Positions 25,601 to 32,355 of a stretch of 64,000 bases of DNA are shown in pieces; the stretch's first letter is position 1, and every line of letters begins with the position of its first letter. Source of the DNA: Mermis nigrescens (taxonomy: Eukaryota; Nematoda; Enoplea; Mermithida; Mermithidae). A program made the translations under genes and the position numbers. Location: the NCBI GenBank assembly GCA_036768485.1, contig JAVLUZ010000056.1, positions 6,266,508 to 6,330,507 on the forward strand. Direction: 5' to 3'. The notes beneath the pieces were generated by a model that saw nothing but the letters and a program-made list of their open reading frames with translations, had not been told where the DNA came from and searched no databases.

Positions 25601-28600
25601 TGGAAAAGTCAGCACGATTATGATTTGGAAATTCCAAATCAAATTCGGTCGTCCTACATCCTCTAAGTGACTCTCACTCACACCTGTGCGTGGGGTTTTT
25701 TGGGGGTATGCACCCTCTCCCCGAGAAACCAAAATACCCTCCCAGAAATCGAAATACCCCCAGAATTCAATTTTTTTATGAAATTTTTCTTGTTTTTTCG
25801 CAATTTTTTTGATGCCAATGGATAGTGCTCGATGAGAAACGTTGAAAAATGGTGTTTTTTTCGCCATGCACCACCATTTTTAAGGCTTTTTTTGACCTTT
25901 GAAAAATCGTGCATCCCCCCAGAATCTTGTTGCAGCCCACTTATGCTCTCACTCCTCCTTTTATAGCAAGTTTGCGTTTCTAGGCCATTTTAATGTTTTT
26001 TTTTCATTTTTGAGTTAAAAATTAAACGTAACTATTTGTTCCGTCGTAAAAATGGCTTTTTATCCCCACCTAGAATTTTTGAGTGATTCAAAAACCGCAA
26101 CTTGTCAAAACTTTTAGGAACATCATCGAAAATTATTTTATAGGTGTGAGCTTTTTGAATTTTGAATTCTGTAAGAGTGGATATAAATAATTAATCAAAT
26201 GTCCGGAAAATAAATTAAAAAAATTATAAGTGATTATAACAGGAATACGGTGGTAATTATTTTTTCAAAATATAAGAATAAATGAAATTTTGCCTCTTTG
26301 AGGACGATGCTATATCTATCAATCATAATTGGTTCAACGCTTCAAACGTGGACTCAGTATGGGTTTATTTGAAAAACTCATTATGCGCGGTTAAGAATGA
26401 GATCAAGGATTGCAAAGTTGAATTGGGGACTGAATGGGCTAAGCAATGTCAGGTGAACTTTATTTATCAGAGAGACTATACCACACCTGGGCGTTGGGGT
26501 TTGGGGGGTATGCACCTCCCCAGAAATCAGAATACCCCGTCCCCTAGAAACCAAGATACCCCCAGAATTCAATTTTTGAAATTTGTTTCGTTTTTTCGCA
26601 ATTTTGTGATGCCAATGGATAGTTCTCGATGAGAAACGTTGAAAAATGCTGTTTTCCCGCCATACCACCATTTTTAGGGCTATTTTTTGACCTTTGAAAA
26701 ATGTTGCACCTCCTCCCCAGTATTTTGGTGCCGCCTACCTATGGACTATACACGTGCAGCACGGGTATTCTGATAGCCCCGAAAAGTTTTTGAAAAGTGC
26801 CATTTTTTGTCAAAAACCATTAGTACACGGACAAATGTAACAGGGGGATAGGGGATCTCCCACCCAAAGTTGGAAGTTCCCCCATCCCCCAAAGCCGAAA
26901 AATTTTTTACGTTCCCCGCCCTCCAATTTTTTAAAAAGTTTAATTTTTCGCCGTTTTCAGGTGTTTTTTGGCCGGTTTGGCCAAAAATTGGAGGTCATCC
27001 CCCTTTAAAAATGGGCGATGGCCCCTCCACCCAAAATTTCGAGTCGTTACATCTATGGGTACTTATAGAAACATTTTTATTTCAGACAGAGCTCATTATT
27101 TTCTAAAGCAAAAAAAAAATTTTCCAAGAAAATTTGAAAGAATTAAAGAAATGAGTACATTGAGCAAGATAAACGTAGTAACAAATAGTGTTGACGCCAA
27201 GCGCGGAAAGTTTCACGCTTTTGAGCTAAAATTTTGCTAAAAATTCTTGAAATAGAACATTTCTTATGATTTTTTCGAAAAAAATCAATTTTTGAGATCA
27301 GCAGCCATTCTGGCGGTCACAGCTTGAGTTTAATCAAGTGAAAATTAATTGCCTATTCAATAATAGCATTTCTGATTGGAATATTCGCAATTTTTGATGT
27401 CTTTTTTAATTAAAAAAAGCAATTAAATTTGATTTTAAAATAAGAGAGTTCCTCGACTTAGAAAAGTAAAATCCTGATTATTTATTTTTCCATTATCTAA
27501 TTTTTATTTATTATTTAAATATTTTCATTTCAAACCTCAGTTTATGCTTAAAAGTTTCAGAGGTAAAACAAAAGTCTGAATATTTTCCTGAAAGGTAAAT
27601 TCTCAATCGGATGCAAGATTATGTGTGGGCAGCAGCCAAATTCTAGGGGTCCGATGCACACGTGGGCATGAGGGGGGGGGGGTTCGGGGGTTCACACCCC
27701 AGGAGGCCGAATAGCCAAATACCCCTCCCCAATAAAGTGAAAAACTACCCCCAGAATTTAATTTTTGAATTTTTTCTTTGCTTTTTTTCGCGGTTGTTCG
27801 GTTCCAATGGATAATGCTTCATGAGAAACGTTGGAAAATGGCGTTTTTTCGCCATACCACCAATTTTGAGACCTTTTTCGACTTTCACAGAATCTTGCAG
27901 CCCCCTGTCAGAATTTTAGTGTTGCCCACCTATGGTCCGATGGCGAAAAAGCCCAAAAATAGCGCCGAAATTCCAATTCAGGGGATCCATCGATTTTAGG
28001 TGGGTCCAGTGCAATTCATTTATTAAGTTCTTACTTATTCGATTCTTCAATGGAATTAATGAATTAATTAAGGAGAAAAATAAAGTTTTAAAAAATTTGA
28101 ATACATTCCTTTTACAAGGTATAAAGTTAAGTTAAAAGGCTTGTGTCGATACGTGGCGATTGTCAAGATTTGAAATGGCTTAAAGTGCGATAACTCATTT
28201 TCTCAGTATGGCATAATTGCTAGAAATTTGTTTGAGTATTTGGGGGGGGTCTTTTGGTCTGGCAGGACCCCACCTAGTGGTTGTGTCATTTTTTGTTTCT
28301 CCAGTTTTTCTTGCCAAATATTTAATTAATGTTCGAAAAAGATGAGCTGGACGTCATTTGAATTTTTCGAGGTTCTAATGTAAATCATTAATTATTAATT
28401 GAATTTTTGTATTAATTAATAATATTTTCGAGCTGCTCAAAATTTAAATGAATATTCGGTTTCTTGTCAAAGTTTGTTCAGCTTTTAGTTTGAACCAATT
28501 AAATGATAATTGAAATTACTAGCTGGATCCACACCTGGGCGTGGGGGGTTGGGGGGTATGAACCCCCCAGAAACGAAAATACCCCCCCATAAATCAAAAT

Positions 28601-30557
28601 ACCCCCCCCCAAGAATTCAATTTTTGAAAATTTTTTCGCTTTTTTCGCAATTTTTTGATGCCAATGGATAGTGATTGATGAGGAACGTCGAAAAATGGTG
28701 TTTTTATCGCCATACCACCATTTTTAAGGCCATTTTTTAACCTTCAAAAAATCTTGCAACCCCCTCCCCAGAATTTTCTTGCTGCCTAATGCCTATGTAT
28801 GGTTGGATCCCTAGGTGGACACAGTGCGGCACTAAATATCTGTTGGTTGCATGATGTTTTCAAAGCTCAAAAAATGGCCTTAAAAATGGTGGTATGGCGA
28901 AAAATCACTATTTTTCAAAGTTTCTCATCGAGCTTTGTCTCGCATCAAAAAATTTCGAAAAAACAATAAATTTCAAATATTGAATTTTGGGGGTTATTTC
29001 GGTTTCTGGGGAGTATTTTGGTATTTGCTTTTTGGGGAGTGCATACCCCAAACTTCCACGCCTAGGCATGGTTGGATCTGGTTTTCAATTTACAAGGTTG
29101 CGCTGAAAAACATTCGCCATCTGTGCATTAATAAATTCTGAAGTGTGAAAGCTACATCCTCACGGTTTCTTGAGAATTGCAAGTAATTTACTGCTGTATT
29201 AGTTTGAAAAGTTATATTACCCAAGCTTTCTTTGCTACTAATCCGAAATATCATTTTTTAGAATAAAGTTATTAGGTGCACGCGGAAGCAAATCTATTAC
29301 AAAAGTCATCTTTAATTTTGTTGCTTTAATGCGCTTGGACGCATTGACAATTCATGAGCATTATGCAGCAAAATTTTTTTATGTAAAAGCTTTGTGAGAA
29401 AATGTAATAAAACTTTGTTAACTTTGTAAACAGATAGAAAAATGAACTCTCTGAAACACGGTTCCTCTGAAATTTCTTCAGCTAGACTGCGCTAACTAGC
29501 ATGGAGCGTTGTGCTAATTTTATGCCTTTCTTTTTTTAGAAAAAAGTCAGGGATTTATGGTGTGAAATTTGCAAGTAGAGATCATTTAAATGTGATTATA
29601 TCGGAAAATTAATTCCATTCGATCAATTCTTTTTTACTTTTCGTTGTGATTTTTATTGTTTTGCCCAGTGTAAAAAATAGAATAATGAACGGTATGATTT
29701 GTAAAAATCAGGATTCTTGTCCATCCTCATTTACGACCAATACAAAACTTAAGCAGGCTTAGAAAAATGAACCCGTAAAATTAATGTTTTGACATATCTA
29801 CATAATCGAAATTATTTAACGATTCCTCGCTTAATTATAGACAGATAAAGTTTGCATATACTGCAAATCATATAAAGGTAAGAGCATAGCGGACAGCACT
29901 AAAATTCTGGGGGTGCATGAGTTCAAATGTCAAAAAGGGCCTTAGAAATGGTGGTACGGCAAAAAAACATCATTTTTCGACGTTTCTCATCGAGCACCAC
30001 CCATTGGCATCAAAACAATTGCGGAAAAAACAAAAAATTCAAACATTGTATTCTAGGGGGCGTATTTTGGTTTCTGGAGGGGGAATATTTTGGTTTCTCG
30101 GGGGTGCATGCATACCCCCACGCCCAGGTCTGAGTAGGAACTGCTACACAATGAAATTTATTGATGAGGGTAAGATGGATTTTTTTTGTCCCACTGTGTA
30201 CATACATAGGAAGTAGTTTTTTTAATTAATCCATTTGATTATTTATTTATTTATTTTTTATTTTGCGCTCCCCAGAAAATATTGAAAGCAGACATCGGCA
30301 TAGATTATGAGGAATTTCGTCAACTCTTAACGCACATATACGATAAGAGACTGCTTGTAATGCAAGCAAATGGTTCTTCCTTATCAGAAACAGAACAAAT
30401 GCACGAACCATCGAAGCCCAACAGATGCATTTGCAATGGTTTGCACGACATTTGTGAATTTTGTGATTCATATTTGTATAGATACGATATTTTCGTTTGT
30501 AGACATCTGCTGCTTGAAATAGCTGAAAATGATGACTATAGATCAATAAATGAGTAA
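482..30557 (+). CDS. jmjd4: JmjC-domain oxygenase JMJD4, six-exon gene
   Basis: JMJD4 is a Fe(II)/2-oxoglutarate oxygenase. The human enzyme hydroxylates a lysine of translation release factor eRF1. Six exons are seen: 482-677, 6828-6963, 9218-9352, 18843-19083, 26303-26452 and 30276-30557. All junctions are GT/AG, the phases agree, and the sum is 1140 bases (379 residues plus stop). Family landmarks appear in order: a PCVLPAEF-like N-terminal block, KDWHFQR, YFKSDWLNEYF, FVYMGNAGTW, TPYHADVFRSFSWSANVCGRK, then FVPSNWFHQVHNL, DDAISINHNWFN and IDYEEF. Iron ligands are H160, D162 and H234. The protein is somewhat shorter than human JMJD4, mainly at the ends. The ATG at 482 has an in-frame stop just upstream, but 'ccacag' before it could instead be a splice acceptor, so an extra 5' exon outside the window is possible. 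Introns are loaded with transposons. Orthology is recognised from memory of the family. Confidence 0.93.
940..2735. repeat. Diverged tandem array with 'cttggccat' units and an inverted flank
   Basis: Units carry, in order, a ttccggcgattttccatcttggcca block, an aactcagg-acatcaaaata block, tttcctaaaagaaccattttgag, and a tttccattttccggattttaccc block. Unit starts fall near 1588, 1714, 1864, 1995, 2172, 2338 and 2501, a spacing of 126-177 bases. At 940-1260 the same words occur on the opposite strand (ggaaaatggg, gccggaaaatgg), so part of the array is inverted. Open frames here are by-products of low-complexity repeats. Confidence 0.8.
2751..3333. mobile_element. Tc1/mariner-like MITE (TA target)
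   Basis: The ends are inverted: left CAGGGTGGCCCAAAAAAGGC, and the right end read backwards starts CATGGTGGCCCATAAAAAAG. Both then continue as GGCTACATT or similar. TA dinucleotides flank both ends (2749-2750 and 3334-3335). The 583-bp interior has no transposase frame, so the element is non-autonomous. Confidence 0.8.
3592..3763. mobile_element. Small hAT-like element (CAGGCACKTAG ends), copy 1
   Basis: 172 bp, starting CAGGCACTTAG and ending ACGTGGCTG. Flanks agagaagg (3584-3591) and agagcagg (3764-3771) match at 7 of 8 bases, as expected of an aged 8-bp target duplication. The body resembles the opposite strand of the element at 14575-14744. No coding capacity. Confidence 0.65.
3772..4631. 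other. Unassigned intronic sequence
   Basis: AT-rich sequence inside jmjd4 intron 1. Short frames of 64 and 94 codons occur on both strands at 3840-4124, but they overlap each other and match nothing recognised. No repeat boundary is clear. Confidence 0.5.
4640..6389. mobile_element. 1.75-kb hAT-like element with CCCCGA-rich ends
   Basis: Starts CAGTGATCGTACGGGG and ends CCCCGTACGATTACTG, a near-perfect terminal inverted repeat. It is flanked by identical 8-bp duplications attgatat (4632-4639 and 6390-6397). Subterminal zones hold runs of (gaccccg). The interior carries several GGCGCTTCGCGCC motifs and only short frames (82 codons or fewer), so no transposase is present. Confidence 0.85.
6480..6570. 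repeat. (ATT)n microsatellite
   Basis: An uninterrupted run of TTA/ATT trinucleotides, preceded by AAT runs and followed by imperfect copies to about 6620. It sits just left of jmjd4 exon 2. Confidence 0.9.
6828..6963 (+). CDS. jmjd4: jmjd4 exon 2 (residues 66-110)
   Basis: Begins in phase 1, so that G|GA continues EFG into GDATVNG, and carries the conserved KLYVKDWHFQR block. The donor is caacg|gtcatt. This is a weak donor, but it is the only one that makes residues R-T-F-P follow in frame with exon 3. Confidence 0.88.
7015..7168. mobile_element. hAT-like MITE, family A (CAGTGGCGGATC)
   Basis: Starts CAGTGGCGGATCTAGGATTT and ends TAAATCCGCTCCT. The flanking 8-bp duplication gcgactat is identical at 7007-7014 and 7169-7176. 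It is inserted just inside jmjd4 intron 2. The same family recurs at 15082, 17474, 23273 and 47759. Confidence 0.85.
7440..7660. repeat. Low-complexity (ttttactat)n tract
   Basis: Repeats of tttttactatttttt and close variants. The open frame across it is only tyrosine/phenylalanine-rich low complexity and is not called as coding. Confidence 0.8.
7661..9217. other. Rest of jmjd4 intron 2
   Basis: AT-rich. At 8056 the words caggggcgtacgcaggattt followed by a G run look like the left end of another hAT-like element, but no right end or target duplication was found. The stretch 8690-8790 resembles 3410-3540 (both hold 'actgcctttgacctcaaaaat'-type text), so a dispersed repeat is likely. No gene seen. 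Confidence 0.5.
9218..9352 (+). CDS. jmjd4: jmjd4 exon 3 (residues 111-155)
   Basis: Acceptor aacattttag|G. Encodes the conserved YFKSDWLNEYFEF and MDYKFVYMGNAGTW segments that precede the iron-binding motif. The donor ACATG|gtacat splits the tryptophan codon (phase 2), which exon 4 completes with G. Confidence 0.93.
9405..9755. repeat. Pair of related hairpins (~70-bp arms)
   Basis: 9405-9475 (ctaatatgcttcacag...aaaggatatatctttaac) reads backwards at about 9507-9575 (gttaaacatatatccttt...ctgtgaagcatattag). A second copy of the same hairpin plan lies at 9625-9755, with arms around taacacgtcggtc and gaccgacgtgtta. These are foldback units in jmjd4 intron 3. Confidence 0.8.
10190..10335. repeat. 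(ATATA)n low-complexity tract in foldback arm
   Basis: A run of tataatataat units that interrupts the left arm of the foldback. Confidence 0.8.
12239..12279. repeat. (TA)n microsatellite at foldback spacer edge
   Basis: About 20 TA units, placed exactly where the spacer meets the right arm. Confidence 0.9.
13000..13966. mobile_element. Family-D repeat with GGCGCTTCGCGCC motifs
   Basis: Contains ggcgcgaagcgcc-type palindromes (13150, 13565), text on tttgtacac and aaagatggtccctaaaagtc also found at 42930-43870 and 60690-61260, and a right end TTAAATCCGCCCCTG that matches the family A ends. The left border is not defined. The minus-strand frames of 67-87 codons here recur only as repeat sequence and are not called genes. 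Confidence 0.6.
14575..14744. mobile_element. Small hAT-like element (CAGGCACGTAGC ends), copy 2
   Basis: 170 bp with ends CAGGCACGTAGC and GCTACGTGCCCG. Flanks catgtagc (14567-14574) and cgtgtagc (14745-14752) match at 7 of 8 bases. The body is inverted relative to 3592-3763. Confidence 0.7.
15082..15269. mobile_element. Family A MITE, nested copy
   Basis: Starts caggggcggatttagg. The body carries ttggcccaaaatagtgcgc and gctaatttttccgccc, and it ends aaaatcctagattc. It resembles 23273-23469 in reverse. The right terminal repeat is incomplete and no clear target duplication was found. Confidence 0.6.
15577..15794. mobile_element. Family B hAT-like MITE
   Basis: Ends CATAGTCGGGCGGC and GCCCAGGTATG, with identical 8-bp duplications gttatata at 15569-15576 and 15795-15802. 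The core word string (ggtaatatggc, cgagcactattcattggc, caaaaattggattctgg) defines the family seen throughout the window. Confidence 0.85.
16105..16368. mobile_element. Family B hAT-like MITE (reverse)
   Basis: Starts CACACCTGGGCGTGG. Flanks gttatcct and attatcct match at 7 of 8. The core is inverted relative to the copy at 15577. Confidence 0.8.
16603..16660. repeat. (TG)n microsatellite
   Basis: About 28 TG units, immediately left of a family B copy. Confidence 0.95.
16681..16961. mobile_element. Family B hAT-like MITE (reverse)
   Basis: Starts CACATGTGGGCATGG and ends GCTGCCCACCTATG. Flanks gttatatg and gtcatctg match at 6 of 8, a decayed duplication. Confidence 0.75.
17474..17923. mobile_element. 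Family A MITE carrying a nested family B MITE
   Basis: Starts CAGTGGCGATCCAGG and ends AAATCCGCCCCTG. The duplication gcgtcgaa is identical at 17466-17473 and 17924-17931. It is interrupted at 17515-17784 by a family B element. Confidence 0.85.
17515..17784. mobile_element. Family B MITE nested in family A
   Basis: Starts CATACGTGGGCAGC and ends CACGCCCATGTGTG. The duplication ggcggaac is identical at 17507-17514 and 17785-17792, and removing the insert restores the family A text around ggcggaaccctgac. This fixes the order: A inserted first, B later. Confidence 0.9.
18517..18762. mobile_element. Family B hAT-like MITE
   Basis: Starts CATAGGTGAGCGGCACC and ends CGCCCAGGTATG. Flanks catctagg and catgtagg match at 7 of 8. 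It ends only 80 bases before jmjd4 exon 4. Confidence 0.8.
18843..19083 (+). CDS. jmjd4: jmjd4 exon 4: catalytic JmjC core (residues 156-236)
   Basis: Acceptor ttaccaag|G completes W156. The exon encodes TPYHADVF (iron ligands H160 and D162), SFSWSANVCGRKLW, and FVPSNWFHQVHNL (third iron ligand H234). The donor ttg|gtgagc is strong and leaves phase 0. It is an uninterrupted 241-base exon with all three metal ligands present. Confidence 0.95.
19343..19602. mobile_element. Family B hAT-like MITE
   Basis: Starts CATAGGTGGGCGGCACC and ends GCCCAGAGTATG. Flanks attacaag and gttacaag match at 7 of 8. Confidence 0.8.
19694..20544. mobile_element. Family-D hAT-like element with nested family B MITE
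   Basis: Starts CAGGGGCGGATTTAAGG and ends CCTAGATTGCCACTG. Flanks tttctggc and ttcctagc match at 6 of 8. The body shares ttggccaaaaatattcggc, agtagacaatgc and cgctattt text with 14990-15985. A family B copy sits at 20247-20506. Confidence 0.65.
20247..20506. mobile_element. Family B hAT-like MITE
   Basis: Starts CATGCGTGGGCAGC and ends CGCCCAGGTATG. The duplication ggtaccac is identical at 20239-20246 and 20507-20514. Confidence 0.85.
20903..20960. repeat. GC-rich cccgggccc palindromic cluster
   Basis: Repeated aagcccaggcccgggcc text, sharply GC-rich against an AT-rich background, directly before the minisatellite. Confidence 0.7.
20979..22262. repeat. Minisatellite, ~60-bp unit, about 21 copies
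   Basis: The unit reads roughly tccctccacaatgcgtcc, then cycacaatygtccccgccgc, then tattcgtcccaaccacaat. Copies vary mostly by C/T changes and small indels. Because the unit is near 60 bases and lacks stops, long frames open on both strands (up to 437 codons). These are repeat artefacts, not genes. Confidence 0.95.
22505..22744. mobile_element. Family B hAT-like MITE (reverse)
   Basis: Starts CATACCTGGGCATGG and ends GCCGTCCACCTATG. The duplication gtctcagc is identical at 22497-22504 and 22745-22752. Confidence 0.85.
22990..23230. mobile_element. Family B hAT-like MITE (reverse)
   Basis: Starts CACACATGGGCGTGG and ends GCTGCCCACCTATG. Flanks gtggtcac and ttggtcac match at 7 of 8. Confidence 0.8.
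23273..23469. mobile_element. Family A MITE, intact copy
   Basis: Starts CAGTGGCGGATCCAGGATTT and ends TAAATCCGCCTCTG. The duplication gtgctagt is identical at 23265-23272 and 23470-23477. At 197 bp this is the cleanest family A copy and a good reference. Confidence 0.9.
23687..23954. mobile_element. Family B MITE inserted at a satellite unit
   Basis: Starts CATACATGGGCAGC and ends CGCCCAGGTGTG. The duplication gacgaatt is identical at 23679-23686 and 23955-23962. The target word is itself the core of the adjacent minisatellite. Confidence 0.85.
23955..24150. repeat. Minisatellite of gggacgaattgt units
   Basis: About ten short units (12-24 bases) of ggacgaattgtg text. This is the complement of the acaattcgtcc word in the 20.98-22.26 kb array, so the two arrays are related. 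Confidence 0.85.
24151..25010. other. Unassigned part of jmjd4 intron 4
   Basis: AT-rich text with no clear repeat border. A 102-codon minus-strand frame (24663-24971) is tyrosine/isoleucine-rich and unrecognised, and is probably chance. Confidence 0.5.
25200..25435. mobile_element. Repeat family C element, copy 1
   Basis: Shares aggatcttcccacccaaagt, cccccatccctccagagcc and aaattttgag text with 26830-27065. The ends catagatgtgacg and ttaaatgtatgcatg look like imperfect inverted repeats. No secure target duplication was found. Confidence 0.5.
25679..25945. mobile_element. Family B hAT-like MITE (reverse)
   Basis: Starts CACACCTGTGCGTGG and ends GCAGCCCACTTATG. The duplication ctctcact is identical at 25671-25678 and 25946-25953. 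Confidence 0.85.
26303..26452 (+). CDS. jmjd4: jmjd4 exon 5 (residues 237-286)
   Basis: Acceptor gcctctttgag|GAC, phase 0. Encodes DDAISINHNWFNASNVDSVW, the conserved strand after the third iron ligand, ending WAKQCQ. The donor cag|gtgaac leaves phase 0. Confidence 0.93.
26482..26743. mobile_element. Family B MITE 29 bases after a jmjd4 donor
   Basis: Starts CACACCTGGGCGTTGG and ends GCCGCCTACCTATG. The duplication gactatac is identical at 26474-26481 and 26744-26751. It narrowly missed exon 5. Confidence 0.88.
26830..27065. mobile_element. Repeat family C element, copy 2
   Basis: Resembles 25200-25435 (gggatctcccacccaaagtt, cccccatcccccaaagcc, aaaatttcgag). It ends gttacatctatggg against the gtaacagggg start, a weak inverted repeat. 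Confidence 0.5.
27657..27934. mobile_element. Family B hAT-like MITE (reverse)
   Basis: Starts CACACGTGGGCATGAGG and ends GTTGCCCACCTATG. The duplication gtccgatg is identical at 27649-27656 and 27935-27942. Just to its left, 27621-27650 (atgtgtgggcagcagcc) is the broken start of another family B copy. Confidence 0.85.
28530..28801. mobile_element. Family B MITE, first of a back-to-back pair
   Basis: Starts CACACCTGGGCGTGG and ends CCTATGTATG. Flanks gctggatc (28522-28529) and gttggatc (28802-28809) match at 7 of 8. The right flank is also the left flank of the next copy. Confidence 0.8.
28810..29070. mobile_element. Family B MITE, second of pair, opposite orientation
   Basis: Starts CCTAGGTGGACACAGTGCGG and ends CACGCCTAGGCATG. 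The duplication gttggatc is identical on both sides (28802-28809 and 29071-29078), so two copies in opposite orientation used the same 8-bp target. Confidence 0.82.
29080..29884. other. Unassigned part of jmjd4 intron 5
   Basis: AT-rich single-copy-looking sequence with short frames only. No repeat or gene recognised. Confidence 0.5.
29885..30132. mobile_element. Family B hAT-like MITE
   Basis: Starts CATAGCGGACAGCAC and ends CACGCCCAGGTCTG. The core words match the family, but no convincing target duplication remains. It ends about 140 bases before jmjd4 exon 6. Confidence 0.7.
30276..30557 (+). CDS. jmjd4: jmjd4 exon 6, C-terminal exon (residues 287-379)
   Basis: Acceptor gcgctccccag|AAA, phase 0. 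Encodes KILKADIGIDYEEFRQLL and KRLLVMQANG, which match the conserved helical C-terminus of JMJD4, then a divergent tail ending SINE and TAA. AATAAA occurs at 30546-30551, overlapping the last codons. A family B transposon begins only 18 bases after the stop, so the 3' UTR must be very short or lie in transposon sequence. Confidence 0.92.
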   Translation, partial: KILKADIGIDYEEFRQLLTHIYDKRLLVMQANGSSLSETEQMHEPSKPNRCICNGLHDICEFCDSYLYRYDIFVCRHLLLEIAENDDYRSINE

Positions 30558-30574
30558 ATAATGAGAGATAAGAT

Positions 30575-31639
30575 CATAGGTGGGCAGCACCGAAATTCGG
30601 GGTGGGTCGTGGTAAAAAACTGGTCTTAAAATTGGTGATGTGTCGAAGAAAGACCATTTTTCAACGTTTCTTGTTGAGCATTATTTATTGGCTTTAAAAA
30701 ATTGCATTAAAAACAAACAAATTCAAAAATTGAATTCTGGATGGCTATATTCGTTTCTGGAAGGGGGTATCCGTTAGTGTTGTAAAAGATAAGGATTTTT
30801 TGCAAGATAAAAGATAAAGTTGAAATTTGAAAATCTGAGAAGATAGAGATGAAGATGAAAAAATTAAGAAAGATAATAATTTGCAAGATAAAGGAACCAA
30901 AAGATAAAGATAATGTGTATATATGTAAATATTGTCGCCTGGACCCAGGAGAATGATGTCTGTGAAGTGCAATAAACGAGAGTGGGTGATGTAAAGCAGC
31001 CAACTGAATGCTCTAATTTTTACACCTGAGATCAAAAGAGGTGATAGGCAGTAAGCACACATAAATATACGTTTGGGGGTTTACCCAAACTACCTGACAT
31101 GACCCATGCACGCACTACTACTGCTGGCAGACAGCGAGTCACTTCTTTCTTTTCGCAAAGCATCTAAACCCTGCTCTGTGCGCCTGGCGCAAAGTATAGT
31201 CTCAACAGTTATTGACTTATTCAAACTTCTCTGTTTCCTAGGCTTGGACTTAGATTAATGTGGGCGCTAGTAGTACTGCTCCCGCTTAGATCGGTATCAC
31301 TGCCGCTTACTTAGGTCGATATACAGGCATTAGTTTGGGCCGCACGCTATATGGTTTAAACAATCGTTTTCTTTTATTTTCTTGTATTACATTAAAACTC
31401 GAATGCGTCTAAATGTAATTCACGTCAGAAACATTTTAAGGATTACATGCTAACTTATGTACATATGTACCTACTTTATCTTTTGCAAGATAAATTCCTA
31501 TCAAAAAGATAAAGATGGCACTTTTGGTTCTTCCAAAAGATAAAAGATAAAAAATCGTCAATATAAAGATATCTTTATCTTGCTAAAAGATAGAGATATC
31601 TTTTACAACACTAGTATCCGTCATCCACGCCCACGTGTG
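30575..31639. mobile_element. Family B MITE split by an 839-bp hAT-like element
   Basis: Starts CATAGGTGGGCAGCACC and ends CACGCCCACGTGTG. Flanks gataagat and gacaagat match at 7 of 8. The family core is interrupted at 30775-31613. Confidence 0.82.
30775..31613. mobile_element. 839-bp hAT-like element, TIR TAGTGTTGTAAAAGATA
   Basis: Perfect 17-bp inverted ends TAGTGTTGTAAAAGATA and TATCTTTTACAACACTA, with an identical 8-bp duplication gtatccgt at 30767-30774 and 31614-31621. Subterminal zones are rich in aagataaag. The short minus-strand frames inside are not recognised, and no transposase is present. Confidence 0.92.
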
Positions 31640-32355
31640 GACAAGATTATACCACTGAGTAGAAGCTTTAGGTCAGAAGTTAAGAGGCACCCCAAACAAT
31701 GCACGTGCCTCCGAAACATACATACCATTTACACTAGCACAAGATTTATAAAGCCGAACTTCTTTAGCACAAATGAATGAACCAATGGTCTATTTCAAAA
31801 AAAATTTCGGACGATAAGCTGACAGATTGCGATTAAAGTATTGATATGGTATGTACTTATCCGGTCCAGGACGTTTGAGCGCTGGGACATTTTGGAGCAA
31901 TTGTTTATGTGTAATCTGATGACAAATTTTAAATGTCTGATTAAGACAAATATGGACAGCTATGTATGTATCTAAGGCGTGTTCTATGGGCCTGCTCATG
32001 TTTGCATCATGGGCATGGTGAAAATTATGGGGTCTTTATACTCGAACTTTTTTGTGAAGATAAATATGAATAAAAAATTTGATAGACGGGTCAAAAAACA
32101 ATACTTTCCTGTGGTTGTAATTAGACGCTGTGACTAGTGTTAAAACGGTAAATTGGATAGAAATTAGAATTTCGATTTATTTTGATTTTGATGTTGTTTA
32201 AAAAATGAGATTCTAGGTTTATAAAATGTGCTTCTGATTTTCCTGGTGCGAAAAGCCTCCAGCTCATAGTGATTCGCATGCTTCGTCACTCAGAAACTTA
32301 AGTTTAGAAAAGAAAAGCTCATTTCAACGTTTTGTTCGTATATATTCTTGCAAAT
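31640..32355. other. Unassigned sequence
   Basis: No gene or repeat border recognised. Frames are at most 69 codons. Confidence 0.45.
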
